NCBI RefSeq assembly: GCF_003056335.1 | Contig: NZ_PYWA01000009.1 | Location: 62,001 to 126,000, forward strand | DNA: 64,000 bases | Direction of reading: 5' to 3' | Origin: Paracoccus indicus | GTDB taxonomy: Bacteria > Pseudomonadota > Alphaproteobacteria > Rhodobacterales > Rhodobacteraceae | Shown: in pieces, positions 10,068-19,164 of the stretch | Layout: every line of letters begins with the position of its first letter | How positions within the stretch are numbered: position 1 is the stretch's first letter | The notes under the pieces: model-generated | Told to the model about the DNA's origin: nothing | Seen by the model: only the letters and a program-made list of their open reading frames with translations | Database searches by the model: none | Program-made: the position numbers and the translations under genes

Positions 10068-10367
10068 ATGCAGACCGACCGACAGCTTCTGATCGAACAG
10101 CGCGTCGCGAACGAGGCGAAATCGCCCTTCGTGGCCTATCTGCTGCTGATCTTCCTGTGGGGGTTCGGCGTGCACCGCATGTATCTGGGCCGCTGGATCA
10201 GCGGGCTGCTGATGCTGGTCACATGGGGCCTGGGCTGGTTGATGACGCCGATCCTGATCGGCTGGATCCCGGTGGCCTTCGTCGCGCTCTGGTGCGTGAT
10301 CGACCTGTTCCTGATCCCCGGCATGATCGACCGCGACAAGAACGACATCAGGCGCCGCTTGGCCTGA
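10068..10367 (+). CDS. TM2-domain membrane protein
   Basis: A 99-aa inner-membrane protein with the TM2 domain: two hydrophobic hairpin segments around a charged turn, with LWGFGVHRMYLGRWISG (about residues 30-46) as the signature and a second helix region near FVALWCVIDLFLIPG. TM2 proteins are small integral membrane proteins of unsettled function. The gene runs opposite to its neighbours, sits between pheS and pheT, and converges on the YrhK gene with a 5-nt gap. The ribosome-binding site is the ACACAGG just before the ATG. Confidence 0.85.
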   Translation: MQTDRQLLIEQRVANEAKSPFVAYLLLIFLWGFGVHRMYLGRWISGLLMLVTWGLGWLMTPILIGWIPVAFVALWCVIDLFLIPGMIDRDKNDIRRRLA

Positions 10368-10372
10368 GCGCT

Positions 10373-10663
10373 TCAGCCGATGCGGTCGGCCAGCTTCTCG
10401 GTCTTGCCCATGTGATAGAGCTTGATTTCCCGCCACAGCTTCAGCGTCGGCTTTGCCGCGAAGAGGAACGAGCCGATGGTGAAGAACCATGTCGCCGGTG
10501 TCTGCCATGCGTCCGAAAAGAACATGATCGAACCGATGATGAAGCAGAGCGCCGCTCCGAAATCGACGATGGTATGGGCGATCTCGAACCGGGCATAGGT
10601 GCGGCGCGTTGCATCGGATGCCTCGCGCCGGTGATGCTGGAAGATGCCGCCCCAGAGGCTCAT
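10373..10663 (-). CDS. YrhK-domain small membrane protein
   Basis: A 96-aa protein with two predicted membrane helices ([18 protein letters not shown] and [15 protein letters not shown]) followed by [15 protein letters not shown], the pattern of the YrhK-like domain. Function in this family is unknown. Its start overlaps the pheS stop by ATGA, so it is expressed with pheS. Confidence 0.75.
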   Translation of the reverse strand: MSLWGGIFQHHRREASDATRRTYARFEIAHTIVDFGAALCFIIGSIMFFSDAWQTPATWFFTIGSFLFAAKPTLKLWREIKLYHMGKTEKLADRIG

Positions 10664-11742
10664 GCGGACAGACCACCCGACAGGCTGGGCGTGTCACCGG
10701 CCGCAAAGCCATAGTTGCGCAGCCAGCGCAGGTCGCTTTCGAAGAAGGCGCGCAGGTCGGGGATGCCGTATTTCAGCATCGCCAGGCGGTCGATGCCGAT
10801 GCCGAAGGCAAAGCCCTGCCATTCGTCGGGATTGATGCCAGCCGACCGCAGCACATGCGGATGCACCATGCCGGATCCCAGGATCTCCAACCAGGAATCG
10901 CCCTGGCCGACCTTCAGCTGACCACCTTCCCAAGAACAGCGGATGTCCACCTCGGCCGAGGGTTCGGTGAAGGGGAAGTGGCTGGCGCGGAAGCGCAGCT
11001 CGACCTCGTCGACCTCGAAGAAGGCGCGGCAGAATTCCTCCAGCGTCCATTTCAGCTGCGCCATGCTGATGTCGCGACCGATGGCCAGCCCCTCGATCTG
11101 GTGGAACATCGGCGTATGCGTCTGGTCCATGTCCATGCGATAGACGCGGCCCGGCGCGATGACGCGGATCGGCGCGCCCTGATCCTGCATGGCGCGGATC
11201 TGCACGGGGCTGGTATGGGTGCGCAGCACATGCGGCGGGCGGTCGTCGCCCGGCTCGCGGTGCATGAAGAAGGTGTCGTGTTCCTGACGCGCGGGATGTT
11301 CGGGCGCGATGTTCAGCGCGTCGAAGTTGTACCAGTCGCTTTCGACCTGCGGGCCTTCGGCCACGGCAAAGCCCATGTCGGCGAAGATCTCGGTGATTTC
11401 CTCGGTGACCTGGCTGATCGGGTGGATGGTGCCGCGGGGACGCGGGCGGCCCGGCAGGGTGACATCCAGCCATTCCTCGGCCAGTCGCGCTTCCAAGGCG
11501 GCATCTTCCAGCGACAGCTTGCGGGCGCGCAGGGCGGCGTCGATCTCGTCGCGCAGCTCGTTCAGGCTGCGGCCGATGGTCTGGCGTTCCTCGGGCGTCA
11601 TCTTGCCCAGTTCGCGCATCTTCAGGCTGATCTCGCCCTTCTTGCCAAGGGCGGCAAGACGCACCTCCTCGATGGCGGCGGGATCGGTGGCAGAGTTGAT
11701 GCGGTCAAGCCAAAGCTGGCGCAGCGGGGTCAGATCGTCCAT
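10660..11742 (-). CDS. pheS: Phenylalanine-tRNA ligase alpha subunit
   Basis: Catalytic alpha chain of phenylalanyl-tRNA synthetase. The N-terminal coiled-coil ([14 protein letters not shown] onward, about 100 residues) binds tRNA. The class-II core has motif 2 around [20 protein letters not shown] and motif 3 as [18 protein letters not shown]. The start at 11742 (MDDLTPLR, 360 aa) matches family length; upstream codons in frame are not PheS-like. The partner pheT is 0.8 kb further along on the same strand but is probably transcribed separately. Confidence 0.97.
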   Translation of the reverse strand: MDDLTPLRQLWLDRINSATDPAAIEEVRLAALGKKGEISLKMRELGKMTPEERQTIGRSLNELRDEIDAALRARKLSLEDAALEARLAEEWLDVTLPGRPRPRGTIHPISQVTEEITEIFADMGFAVAEGPQVESDWYNFDALNIAPEHPARQEHDTFFMHREPGDDRPPHVLRTHTSPVQIRAMQDQGAPIRVIAPGRVYRMDMDQTHTPMFHQIEGLAIGRDISMAQLKWTLEEFCRAFFEVDEVELRFRASHFPFTEPSAEVDIRCSWEGGQLKVGQGDSWLEILGSGMVHPHVLRSAGINPDEWQGFAFGIGIDRLAMLKYGIPDLRAFFESDLRWLRNYGFAAGDTPSLSGGLSA

Positions 11743-11827
11743 CGGGGGCCTCATTCCAGTTGGCCACGCGTTAGCACGCAGGGCCGCGCGGGGGAAGCCT
11801 TGGCCAACCCGCGCGACCCAAGTTCGC

Positions 11828-13234
11828 TCAGTTCCAGATGTCGCCCTTGACGCCCGGCGCGATGCCGGGGTGGTCGGCGATGTGGAATTCGGGCTCCTTG
11901 CCGGCCTTGCGCTGGCGAAGATAGTCGCGCGTGACATGCGCGACCGTGCCCGACAGCGCGACGATGGCGATCAGGTTGATGGTGGCCATCAGCCCCATGC
12001 TGGCATCGGCAAAGTTGAAGACCGTGGTGACGGCCTGCAGCGATCCCCAGATCACCATGGCCAGCGCCGCCAGACGCAGGACCAGGATGCCCGGCTTGCC
12101 CGCGCCCAGGAAGGACAGGGCATTTTCGGCATAGCTGTAGTTCCCGATGATCGAGGTGAAGGCGAAGAAGAAGATCGCCACCGCCACGAAGATATGCCCG
12201 AAGCCGCCGAAGTGATCGGCCAGCGCCGCCTGCGTCAGGTTTACGCCCGTCAGTTCCTGCGAGGGCATGACATCGGCCAGCAGGATCATCACCGCCGTCG
12301 CCGTGCAGACCAGGATGGTGTCGATGAATACGCCAAGCGCCTGCACGAAGCCCTGGCTTGACGGGTGATGCGGTGCGGGAACGGCCACGGCCGCGATGTT
12401 GGGGGCGGACCCCATGCCCGCCTCGTTCGAGAAAAGGCCGCGCTTGATGCCGTTCATCGCCGCCGCCATGACGCCGCCGGTCACGCCGCCGACAGCCTCT
12501 TGCAGGCCGAAGGCGGATTTCACGATGCCCGACAGGATGCCCGGCACGGCGGGCAGGTTCATCGCCAGAACGATGATCGCCGCCAGCAGGTACAGGCCCG
12601 CCATCGCCGGGACCACCATCTGTGCGGTGCGCGCGATCTGGGGAATGCCGCCGAAGATGATGACGCCCGAAAGGACCGCGACGATCACGCCGACCAGCGC
12701 GGGGCTGATGCCGAAGGCCACGTCCACCGCCTGCGCGATCGAATTGGCCTGGACCGCGTTGAAGACCAGCCCGAACGAGATGATCAGCGACACCGCGAAG
12801 AGCCCAGCCAGCCAGTTCATCCTGAGCCCGCGCGAGATGTAATAGGCCGGACCGCCACGGTACATGCCGTCGCTGCCATGCACTTTGTAAAGCTGGGCCA
12901 ACGTTGATTCCGCATAGGCCGTGGCCATGCCGACCAGCGCCACCATCCACATCCAGAAGATCGCCCCCGGCCCGCCAAGCGTCAGCGCCACGGCGACGCC
13001 CGCGATGTTGCCGGTGCCCACGCGGCTGGCCAGCGAGACCGAGAGCGCCTGGAACGGCGAGATGCCGTTGCGGTCGGTTTCGTCCGAACCGCGGATGCAG
13101 CGCCACATCTCGGCGAAATGCACGAACTGCAGCAGCCCGAGGCGGAAGGTGAAATAGAGACCGACGGCCAGCAGGCCGTAGATCAGGACGTAACCCCAGA
13201 AGATGTTGTTCAGAAAGTCGATGATGGCGTTCAT
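11828..13234 (-). CDS. Sodium:alanine (or glycine) symporter, AGCS family
   Basis: Inner-membrane symporter importing alanine or glycine with sodium. The 468-aa chain has about 11 hydrophobic segments and AGCS hallmarks: [24 protein letters not shown] near residues 80-103, [14 protein letters not shown] near the middle and [13 protein letters not shown]. The start [15 protein letters not shown] at 13234 follows GGGGACC and is preferred to an upstream ATG at 13276, which would place a regulatory hairpin inside the coding region. Confidence 0.93.
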   Translation of the reverse strand: MNAIIDFLNNIFWGYVLIYGLLAVGLYFTFRLGLLQFVHFAEMWRCIRGSDETDRNGISPFQALSVSLASRVGTGNIAGVAVALTLGGPGAIFWMWMVALVGMATAYAESTLAQLYKVHGSDGMYRGGPAYYISRGLRMNWLAGLFAVSLIISFGLVFNAVQANSIAQAVDVAFGISPALVGVIVAVLSGVIIFGGIPQIARTAQMVVPAMAGLYLLAAIIVLAMNLPAVPGILSGIVKSAFGLQEAVGGVTGGVMAAAMNGIKRGLFSNEAGMGSAPNIAAVAVPAPHHPSSQGFVQALGVFIDTILVCTATAVMILLADVMPSQELTGVNLTQAALADHFGGFGHIFVAVAIFFFAFTSIIGNYSYAENALSFLGAGKPGILVLRLAALAMVIWGSLQAVTTVFNFADASMGLMATINLIAIVALSGTVAHVTRDYLRQRKAGKEPEFHIADHPGIAPGVKGDIWN

Positions 13235-13243
13235 CACGGTCCC

Positions 13244-13270
13244 CAGACTGCTAAAACTTTGCGCAGTCTG
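13244..13270 (-). promoter_or_regulatory. Hairpin in the leader of the AGCS symporter gene
   Basis: Perfect 8-bp inverted repeat CAGACTGC (13244-13251) / GCAGTCTG (13263-13270) with an 11-nt loop. On the minus strand the 3' arm ends directly before the GGGGACC ribosome-binding site. It could modulate translation, act as an operator, or be a remnant terminator of the P450 gene upstream; there is no U-tract. Confidence 0.45.
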
Positions 13271-13306
13271 TAACACTCATGTGAGCAGACGCAAGGTTCG
13301 GCCTGG

Positions 13307-14647
13307 TCAGCGGCGGGGTTCGGCCTGCAGCCAGACCCCGCCCTCGGGGCGCAGTGTCAGGATCATTTGAGGGCGCGGATCGCGGCCCGGAACGGATTTG
13401 AACCGGAAGCGGGCCAGCAGGGTCGAGAGGATGATCACCGCCTCTTGCAGGGCGAAGCTGGCGCCGATGCAGATGCGCGGCCCTGCCCCGAAGGGCAGGA
13501 AGGCATAGCGGTCGGGCGTGGTCAGGAAGCGGTCGGGGGCGAAGGCATCGGGCCGGTCCCACAGCAGGTGATGGCGGTGCAGCGCATAGACCGGGATCAT
13601 CACCGTGTCGCCGGGCTTGACCTGCCGTCCGCAGAGCGTGTCCGGCGCCTGCGCGGTCCGCGACAGGAAGGCGGCGGGCGGATAGAGGCGCAGCGTCTCG
13701 TTCACGATGCGCTGGATCAGGGGCAACTGCCCGTAGTCGGCGGCGGTGGCGGCGCGGTCGCCCAGAACGGCGCGGGCCTCGGAGGCTGCGCGTTCCTGGA
13801 TGGCGGGGTCGAAGGCCATCAGATACAGCGCCCAGCCCAGGGTCAGTGCGGTGGTTTCATGCCCCGCCACGATGAAGGTCAAGAGGTTGTCGCGCAGCTC
13901 GTCGCGGTTCATGGCGCGGCCAGTCTCGGGGTCCTCTGCGTCCAGCAGCAGGTCCAGAAGATCGGGCGCGCCATCCTTGGGCGCCTTCGCGCGGGCGGCA
14001 ATGGCCTGATCCGCCACCGCCTTCATGCGCTTCAGCCCCGGCCCCGCGAACAGCCGCCCCGGACGCGGCAGCCATGCGGGCAGGCCCAGCACATCCATCA
14101 ATGATACCTTGGCCGTCTGCGCGATATAGGCGTCGATGGACTTGTGGACGTGATCGCGGTCGAACATCCCGTCGCCGGAAAATGTGACGTCAGAGATCAC
14201 CTCGAAAGTCGCTGCGACGGTTTCCTCGAACAGATCGACCGGCCCCTGCGCGGCGCTCAGGCGGCGGCAGGATGCCTCGGCGGCGGCGGTCATGACGGGG
14301 CCAAGCGCCTCGACGTGGCGATGGGCGAATGCGGGGGCGGCGGCGCGGCGCTGCCAGCGCCAATGCGCGCCTTCGGCCACGAACATGCTGCTGCCGATGG
14401 CGGGTTCCAGGATCAGCTTGGTCGTCACGGACTTCGGGTAGTCCTCGACCCGGTCCTTCAGGATGTGACGCAGCGCGCCGGGGTCCATGACCATGTGCCA
14501 GCGCAGCCCCGTCTTGCCCGAGACGATGGGCTGGCGGACCGCGATGGCGGGGATCAGCTCCAACAAGTTGCGGCGGGCGGTCATCACCGTGCCGATTGCC
14601 CCCAGGGGGCGGACGGCCAGCGGCACCTTGACGGGTTCGGTTGTCAT
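13307..14647 (-). CDS. Cytochrome P450 monooxygenase
   Basis: Heme-thiolate monooxygenase of 446 aa. All core signatures are present: I-helix AGHETT (near residue 263), K-helix ETLR, and heme-binding FGAGPRICIG with the cysteine ligand. It looks like a soluble bacterial class-I enzyme with no membrane anchor. The start MTTEPVKV at 14647 overlaps the chaA stop by ATGA. No ferredoxin or reductase gene is nearby, so redox partners come from elsewhere. The substrate cannot be predicted. Confidence 0.93.
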   Translation of the reverse strand: MTTEPVKVPLAVRPLGAIGTVMTARRNLLELIPAIAVRQPIVSGKTGLRWHMVMDPGALRHILKDRVEDYPKSVTTKLILEPAIGSSMFVAEGAHWRWQRRAAAPAFAHRHVEALGPVMTAAAEASCRRLSAAQGPVDLFEETVAATFEVISDVTFSGDGMFDRDHVHKSIDAYIAQTAKVSLMDVLGLPAWLPRPGRLFAGPGLKRMKAVADQAIAARAKAPKDGAPDLLDLLLDAEDPETGRAMNRDELRDNLLTFIVAGHETTALTLGWALYLMAFDPAIQERAASEARAVLGDRAATAADYGQLPLIQRIVNETLRLYPPAAFLSRTAQAPDTLCGRQVKPGDTVMIPVYALHRHHLLWDRPDAFAPDRFLTTPDRYAFLPFGAGPRICIGASFALQEAVIILSTLLARFRFKSVPGRDPRPQMILTLRPEGGVWLQAEPRR

Positions 14648-15744
14648 CACGGCTCCAGGATCAGGGCCAAATAGGCCAGGAACAGCACCAGGTGGACGGC
14701 GCCATGCAGAACATTGGTCCGGCGCGCGCCGAAGGTCTGCACGCAGGTCAGCAGCGTCAGCGCCAGCAGCACCTGCATCTGCGGCCCAAGGCCAAGGATC
14801 ACCCCCTGCCCCGTCGCCATGCCGATGATCAGCACCGCCGGAACCGTCAGCCCGATGGTGGACAACGCCGCCCCAAGGCAGAGGTTCACCGCACGTTGCA
14901 GGCGGTTCGACAGGGCGGCACGGACCGCCGACATGCCCTCTGATGCCAGAACGATGGTGGCGATGACAACGCCGCCAAGTGCCGCAGGCAGCGACATGGC
15001 GTTGATGCCGTGGTCGACGAAGCCCGCCATCTTCTTGGACAGCAGCACGATGGGCAGCAGGGTCGCGATCAGCAGCAGCCCATGCGCCCATGTGGCATAG
15101 CGGACATGGCCGTGGCGGATGACGGGCGGGTCCTCGGGCTCGGTGAAGAAGCCGCGGTGGCGCACGGTCTGGATGGACAGGAAGACCAGATACAATGCAA
15201 AGGTCACGATGGAAAAGAACAGCGCCTGCCCGCCCGTGAAGCTGCCGTCACGACTCGAGATGGTATAATCCGGCAGCACCAGCGCAAAGACCGCCAAGGG
15301 CACCAGCACCGTCAGGAAAGAGGATGCGCCCGCGAAATTATAGCTCTGTTCGCCATGCCGCAGCGCGCCCAGCAGCAACGACAGCCCCACCAACCCGTTC
15401 AGCACGATCATCACCACGGCGAACATCGTGTCGCGGGCCAGGGTCGGGCCGCCATCGCCCGACAGCATCACCGAGCCGATCAGGGCGACCTCGATGCAGA
15501 CGACGGCCAGCGTCAGGATCAGCGTGCCATAGGGTTCGCCAAGGCGTTCGGCCAAGGCCTCGGCGTGGCGGACGACGGCGGATGCGCCCCAGACCATCAC
15601 CCCCATCAGCCACAGGAAGGACAATGCGCCGCCGATCCCGGCTGCGGGGGCCAGCGCGCCATGGCCGAACAGGTTGAAGACCGCCAATGTGGCGATCACG
15701 GCCAGGATCGCGGTTTCCCGCGACAGCTTGTTCAGGGTTCTCAT
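14647..15744 (-). CDS. chaA: Calcium/proton antiporter, ChaA type
   Basis: Inner-membrane cation/proton exchanger of the CaCA superfamily, about 365 aa with roughly ten to eleven hydrophobic segments. The first alpha repeat carries GEPYGTLILTLAVVCIEVAL and the second GVVIATIVLASEGMSA, the two acidic motifs of ChaA. The start at 15744 (MRTLNKLSRE) is chosen because the next upstream candidate (15786) adds non-family residues; no strong ribosome-binding site decides between them. It is coupled to the P450 gene. Confidence 0.88.
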   Translation of the reverse strand: MRTLNKLSRETAILAVIATLAVFNLFGHGALAPAAGIGGALSFLWLMGVMVWGASAVVRHAEALAERLGEPYGTLILTLAVVCIEVALIGSVMLSGDGGPTLARDTMFAVVMIVLNGLVGLSLLLGALRHGEQSYNFAGASSFLTVLVPLAVFALVLPDYTISSRDGSFTGGQALFFSIVTFALYLVFLSIQTVRHRGFFTEPEDPPVIRHGHVRYATWAHGLLLIATLLPIVLLSKKMAGFVDHGINAMSLPAALGGVVIATIVLASEGMSAVRAALSNRLQRAVNLCLGAALSTIGLTVPAVLIIGMATGQGVILGLGPQMQVLLALTLLTCVQTFGARRTNVLHGAVHLVLFLAYLALILEP

Positions 15745-15808
15745 GCGGGGAAGATACGCGGGCGGTCCGACCCGGACAATCTGCACGGCCCATCACGTTC
15801 GCGGCACG

Positions 15809-15844
15809 AAAAAGGCCCGCCCCCTGCGCGGGGACGGGCCTTTC
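15809..15844 (-). terminator. Rho-independent terminator of rpmI-rplT
   Basis: Minus-strand hairpin with stem AAAGGCCCG / CGGGCCTTT extended by CCCC/GGGG, followed by TTTTTCG, 25 nt after the rplT stop. Confidence 0.85.
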
Positions 15845-15868
15845 AAGGTCGTCTGCTGCCCCGAAGGA

Positions 15869-16228
15869 TCAGGCAGCGGTCTTGGCTTGGTTCACGATCG
15901 CGGCGAATGCGTCGGGCTCGTTCACGGCCAGATCGGCCAGCACCTTGCGGTCAACCTCGATGCCGGCTTTCGACAGCAGGTTGATGAAGCGCGAATAGGT
16001 CATCTCGGCGTCGACCAAGCGGACGGCGGCGTTGATGCGCTGGATCCACAGGGCGCGGAAGTTGCGCTTACGGTTCTTGCGGTCGCGGGTGGCGTATTGG
16101 TTCGCCTTGTCGACGGCCTGGGTGGCGGTGCGGAAGTTGCGCGACCGTGCGCCGTAGTAGCCCTTGGCTTGATCGAGGACTTTCTTGTGGCGGGCGTGGG
16201 TAACCTTGCCGGATTTAACGCGGGACAT
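15869..16228 (-). CDS. rplT: 50S ribosomal protein L20
   Basis: Large-subunit protein that binds 23S rRNA early in assembly. The 119-aa sequence, from [18 protein letters not shown] through [14 protein letters not shown], is full length and typical. It follows rpmI by 15 nt in the same operon; infC, often first in this operon, is not present here. Confidence 0.98.
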   Translation of the reverse strand: MSRVKSGKVTHARHKKVLDQAKGYYGARSRNFRTATQAVDKANQYATRDRKNRKRNFRALWIQRINAAVRLVDAEMTYSRFINLLSKAGIEVDRKVLADLAVNEPDAFAAIVNQAKTAA

Positions 16229-16243
16229 ATGGGGTTCTCCTGA

Positions 16244-16444
16244 TCAGCGAGCGTAGGGCATGTATTTCTTGACGATCTTGGCGTCTGCTTCGCAGAGCAC
16301 CGTCGTCCCGCGAGCGTCGCGGATGAACTTGGTCGTGCGCTTGATCATGCCGTGGCGTTTGCCGGCCTGAGCTGCCTTGACCTTGCCCGAGGCCGTCATC
16401 GAGAACCGCTTTTTCGCGGCCGACTTGGTCTTCATCTTCGGCAT
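16244..16444 (-). CDS. rpmI: 50S ribosomal protein L35
   Basis: Basic 66-aa ribosomal protein beginning [14 protein letters not shown]. The frame opens earlier (16483), but the start at 16444 matches the family and follows a GAAGGAGAC-type ribosome-binding site. It is cotranscribed with rplT. Confidence 0.97.
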   Translation of the reverse strand: MPKMKTKSAAKKRFSMTASGKVKAAQAGKRHGMIKRTTKFIRDARGTTVLCEADAKIVKKYMPYAR

Positions 16445-16557
16445 TTTCGTCTCCTTCGTCAGAGTGATCATGCGACTCGGCAATGCCAGGATCGGCCGGC
16501 CGCATGTGTAAGGAAGGGCGCCGTATAGGACGACGCCCCCAAGTTGGCAACCCCCGA

Positions 16558-16791
16558 TCAGCCGCCCAGGGCCAATCCCGTCACGCGATGGAACGCCGAG
16601 ACGACATCATCGGGGTGGAAGGGGTCGGGATCGACCGAGGCCCCAAGCACCAGAACCACGATCCCGGCCATGAAGACCAGGATCGCGGCACGCGGCGCCT
16701 GCGTGCGCGCCAGCTGCACGACGGCCAGAACCACCGACAGCAGGCACAGCAGGATGCCGCCCAGCAGCAGAAGATCCGCCGCCAGCATCAT
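16558..16791 (-). CDS. Small two-helix membrane protein coupled to pyk
   Basis: Unrecognised 77-aa hydrophobic protein. Two membrane helices are visible (about residues 5-27 and 35-52), followed by a short acidic/proline tail ([11 protein letters not shown]). Its ATGATG start overlaps the pyruvate kinase stop by 4 nt, so it is translated from the pyk message. Overlap, length and codon use support a real gene. No function can be assigned. Confidence 0.7.
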   Translation of the reverse strand: MMLAADLLLLGGILLCLLSVVLAVVQLARTQAPRAAILVFMAGIVVLVLGASVDPDPFHPDDVVSAFHRVTGLALGG

Positions 16792-18236
16792 TCGGCGTCC
16801 GAGGCGAAGATCAGCCGGTCGTCACAGGGCGCGATCCGGATGATGTTCGTGCTGCCCGCGACGTTGAAGGGCACGCCCGCGATGACGACGACCTGCCGCG
16901 TTTCATCGGCGAACTTGTGGTCGCGTGCGGCGCGGGTCGCATTGACCACGGCTTCCTTGAACCGGCTGAGGCGCGGGGTGATGACGCAATGCGTCCCCCA
17001 GGTCAGGCACATCCGGCGCGTCACCGATTCCAGCGGGCTGAGCGCGATGATCGGCACGCGGGGGCGTTCGCGCGCCACCAGGCTGACCGTCTTGCCCGAT
17101 TGGGTGAAGGCGCAGATCGCCGCCACATCCGTGGTTTCCGCGATCTCGCGCGCGGCGGTCACAATGGCATCGGGGACCGAGGACAGGCTGGCGTTGCGGG
17201 CCGCCTCGATGATCGAGCGATAGTTCTTGTCCGCCTCGACCGAGCGGGCGACGTTGTCCATCGTCTGCACGGCCTCGATCGGGAAGCCGCCGGCGGCGCT
17301 TTCGGCTGACAGCATGACTGCGTCGGCACCTTCGTAGATGGCGTTGGCGACGTCGCTGACCTCGGCACGGGTCGGCATCGGGCTGTCGATCATCGATTCC
17401 AGCATCTGGGTCGCGACGATCACCGGCTTGGCGGCGCTGCGGCACAGGCGCACCAGGCGCTTCTGGATCGGCGGCACGGAATAGACCGGCAGTTCGACCC
17501 CCAGATCGCCACGCGCGACCATGATCCCGTCCGAGACCTTCAGGATCTCGTCGAAGGCGCGCACGGCGGCGGGCTTCTCGATCTTAGAAAGAACGGCGGC
17601 CCGACCCTTGGCAAGGGTGATGGCCTCTTCGACGTCCTCGGCACGCTGTACGAAGGACAACGCCAGCCAGTCGACGCCCAGCTCGCAGGCGAACTCCAGG
17701 TCGGCGCGGTCCTTGTCCGACAGCGCGGCCAGCGGCAGCACGACGTCGGGGACGTTCACACCCTTGCGGTCCGAAATGGTGCCCGCGACCGTGACCACGC
17801 ATTCGGCGAAATCGGGACCGCAGCTTTCGACGGTCAGACGGATCTTGCCGTCGTTGACCAGCAGTTCGCTGCCTTCGATCAGGGCGGCGAAGATTTCCGG
17901 GTGGGGCAGCATGACACGGGTCTTGTCGCCCGGAGCATCTTCCAGATCGAAGCGGAACTTGTCGCCCACCTCCAGATCCTGGGGTCCCGAACCGAAGGGG
18001 CCGACGCGCAGCTTGGGACCCTGAAGGTCTGCAAGAATGGCGATCGGGCGTCCGGTCTCGGCCTCGATCTCGCGGATGGTGTTGTACCGTTCCCGATGGT
18101 CGTCATGGCTGCCATGGCTCATGTTCAGGCGGAACACGTCGGCCCCCGCCTCGAACAGGTCGCGGATCACTTCCTTGGTCGAAGATGCCGGTCCAAGGGT
18201 TGCCACGATCTTCACGTTGCGATGTCGTCTCATCAT
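16788..18236 (-). CDS. pyk: Pyruvate kinase
   Basis: Converts phosphoenolpyruvate and ADP to pyruvate and ATP at the end of glycolysis. The 482-aa sequence has the full fold: VKIVATLGPAS near the N-terminus, FRLNMSHGSHDDH, ILADLQGPKLRVG, the catalytic SKIEKPAAVRAFDEI, MVARGDLGVE, and ATQMLESMIDSPMPTRAEVSD. The C-terminal allosteric domain is present. Two adjacent ATGs (18236, 18233) are possible; the GGGTGGG just upstream sits better for the second. The gene is divergent from the N-formylglutamate amidohydrolase homologue across a 111-nt gap that must hold both promoters. Confidence 0.97.
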   Translation of the reverse strand: MMRRHRNVKIVATLGPASSTKEVIRDLFEAGADVFRLNMSHGSHDDHRERYNTIREIEAETGRPIAILADLQGPKLRVGPFGSGPQDLEVGDKFRFDLEDAPGDKTRVMLPHPEIFAALIEGSELLVNDGKIRLTVESCGPDFAECVVTVAGTISDRKGVNVPDVVLPLAALSDKDRADLEFACELGVDWLALSFVQRAEDVEEAITLAKGRAAVLSKIEKPAAVRAFDEILKVSDGIMVARGDLGVELPVYSVPPIQKRLVRLCRSAAKPVIVATQMLESMIDSPMPTRAEVSDVANAIYEGADAVMLSAESAAGGFPIEAVQTMDNVARSVEADKNYRSIIEAARNASLSSVPDAIVTAAREIAETTDVAAICAFTQSGKTVSLVARERPRVPIIALSPLESVTRRMCLTWGTHCVITPRLSRFKEAVVNATRAARDHKFADETRQVVVIAGVPFNVAGSTNIIRIAPCDDRLIFASDAE

Positions 18237-18347
18237 CCCACCCTATCTTGATTTAGCGCTATCTATGCCGCAATTGCCGCGGGGCGGCAACTGGCCTCTG
18301 CCGGGCATTCGTCGTAGACAACCTGCAGCAACAGTGATGACCGGACA

Positions 18348-19088
18348 ATGACGCACCCACCCTTCCAGATCGAAGGCGCGACACGCCCCTCCCGCTGGCT
18401 GATCACCTGCGATCATGCCGCGAATCATGTCCCGGATTGGGTGTCGGGGGGCGATCTGGGCATCGCGCCGGCCGACATGGCCCGCCATATCGCCTTCGAC
18501 GTGGGGGCTGCGGGGCTGACACGGCAGCTGGCGCGGATCATGGACGCCCCCGCGATCCTGTCGCATTTCTCGCGCCTCGTGATCGACCCCAACCGGGGCG
18601 AGGACGACCCGACCCTGCTGATGCGGCTCTACGACGGCACGGTCATTCCGGCCAACAAGCACGCCGATCAGGCCGAACGCGAACGCCGCCTGGCGCGGCT
18701 GCACCGCCCCTACCACGCGGCCTTGGGCGAACTGGCCGACCGCCACCCCGACCGCTGCATCTGCGCCATCCACAGCTTCACGCCGCAACTGCGCGGCAGG
18801 CCGCCGCGTCCCTGGCAGGTCGGCATCCTCTATTCGCACCGCGATGCGCGGCTTGGCCCGGCGATGGTGCAGGCCTGTCGCGACCAAGGGTGGGTGACGG
18901 GGGAAAACCAGCCCTATACCGGCCATCTTCAGGGCGATTCGATCGACCGCCACGCCCTGTCGCACAACCGCCCCAACATGCTGATCGAGGTCAGGAACGA
19001 CCTGATAGCCACGCCCGAGGGTCAGGCCGAATGGGCAAGGCGCCTTGCGCCGGTCATCGCCGCGACATTGGCGGCCAGCGGTCTCTGA
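18348..19088 (+). CDS. N-formylglutamate amidohydrolase family protein
   Basis: Zinc-type amidohydrolase fold of 246 aa. Visible family motifs are TCDHAANHVP (residues 20-29), AFDVGAAGL, SRLVIDPNRGEDDP, AIHSFTP and MLIEVRNDLI. The enzyme hydrolyses N-formylglutamate in histidine catabolism, but no hut genes are nearby and the family has members with other N-acyl substrates. It is transcribed alone, divergent from pyk and convergent with dat. Confidence 0.88.
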   Translation: MTHPPFQIEGATRPSRWLITCDHAANHVPDWVSGGDLGIAPADMARHIAFDVGAAGLTRQLARIMDAPAILSHFSRLVIDPNRGEDDPTLLMRLYDGTVIPANKHADQAERERRLARLHRPYHAALGELADRHPDRCICAIHSFTPQLRGRPPRPWQVGILYSHRDARLGPAMVQACRDQGWVTGENQPYTGHLQGDSIDRHALSHNRPNMLIEVRNDLIATPEGQAEWARRLAPVIAATLAASGL

Positions 19089-19113
19089 CCCACAAGAGCG
19101 CCCTGCGGGGGGT

Positions 19114-19136
19114 CCGGGGGATCAGCAGCCCCCCGG
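19114..19136. terminator. Convergent terminator-like hairpin
   Basis: Stem CCGGGGG (19114-19120) / CCCCCGG (19130-19136) in the 76-nt gap between the converging amidohydrolase and dat genes. GC-rich, without a clear U-tract. Confidence 0.45.
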
Positions 19137-19164
19137 CGTCGCGGGACGCAAATCAGATCATAAA

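Noticed and set aside
12904..13157. Arg/Pro-rich plus-strand frames opposite the AGCS gene
   Set aside because: Composition is typical of shadow translation; the symporter on the other strand has clear family motifs.
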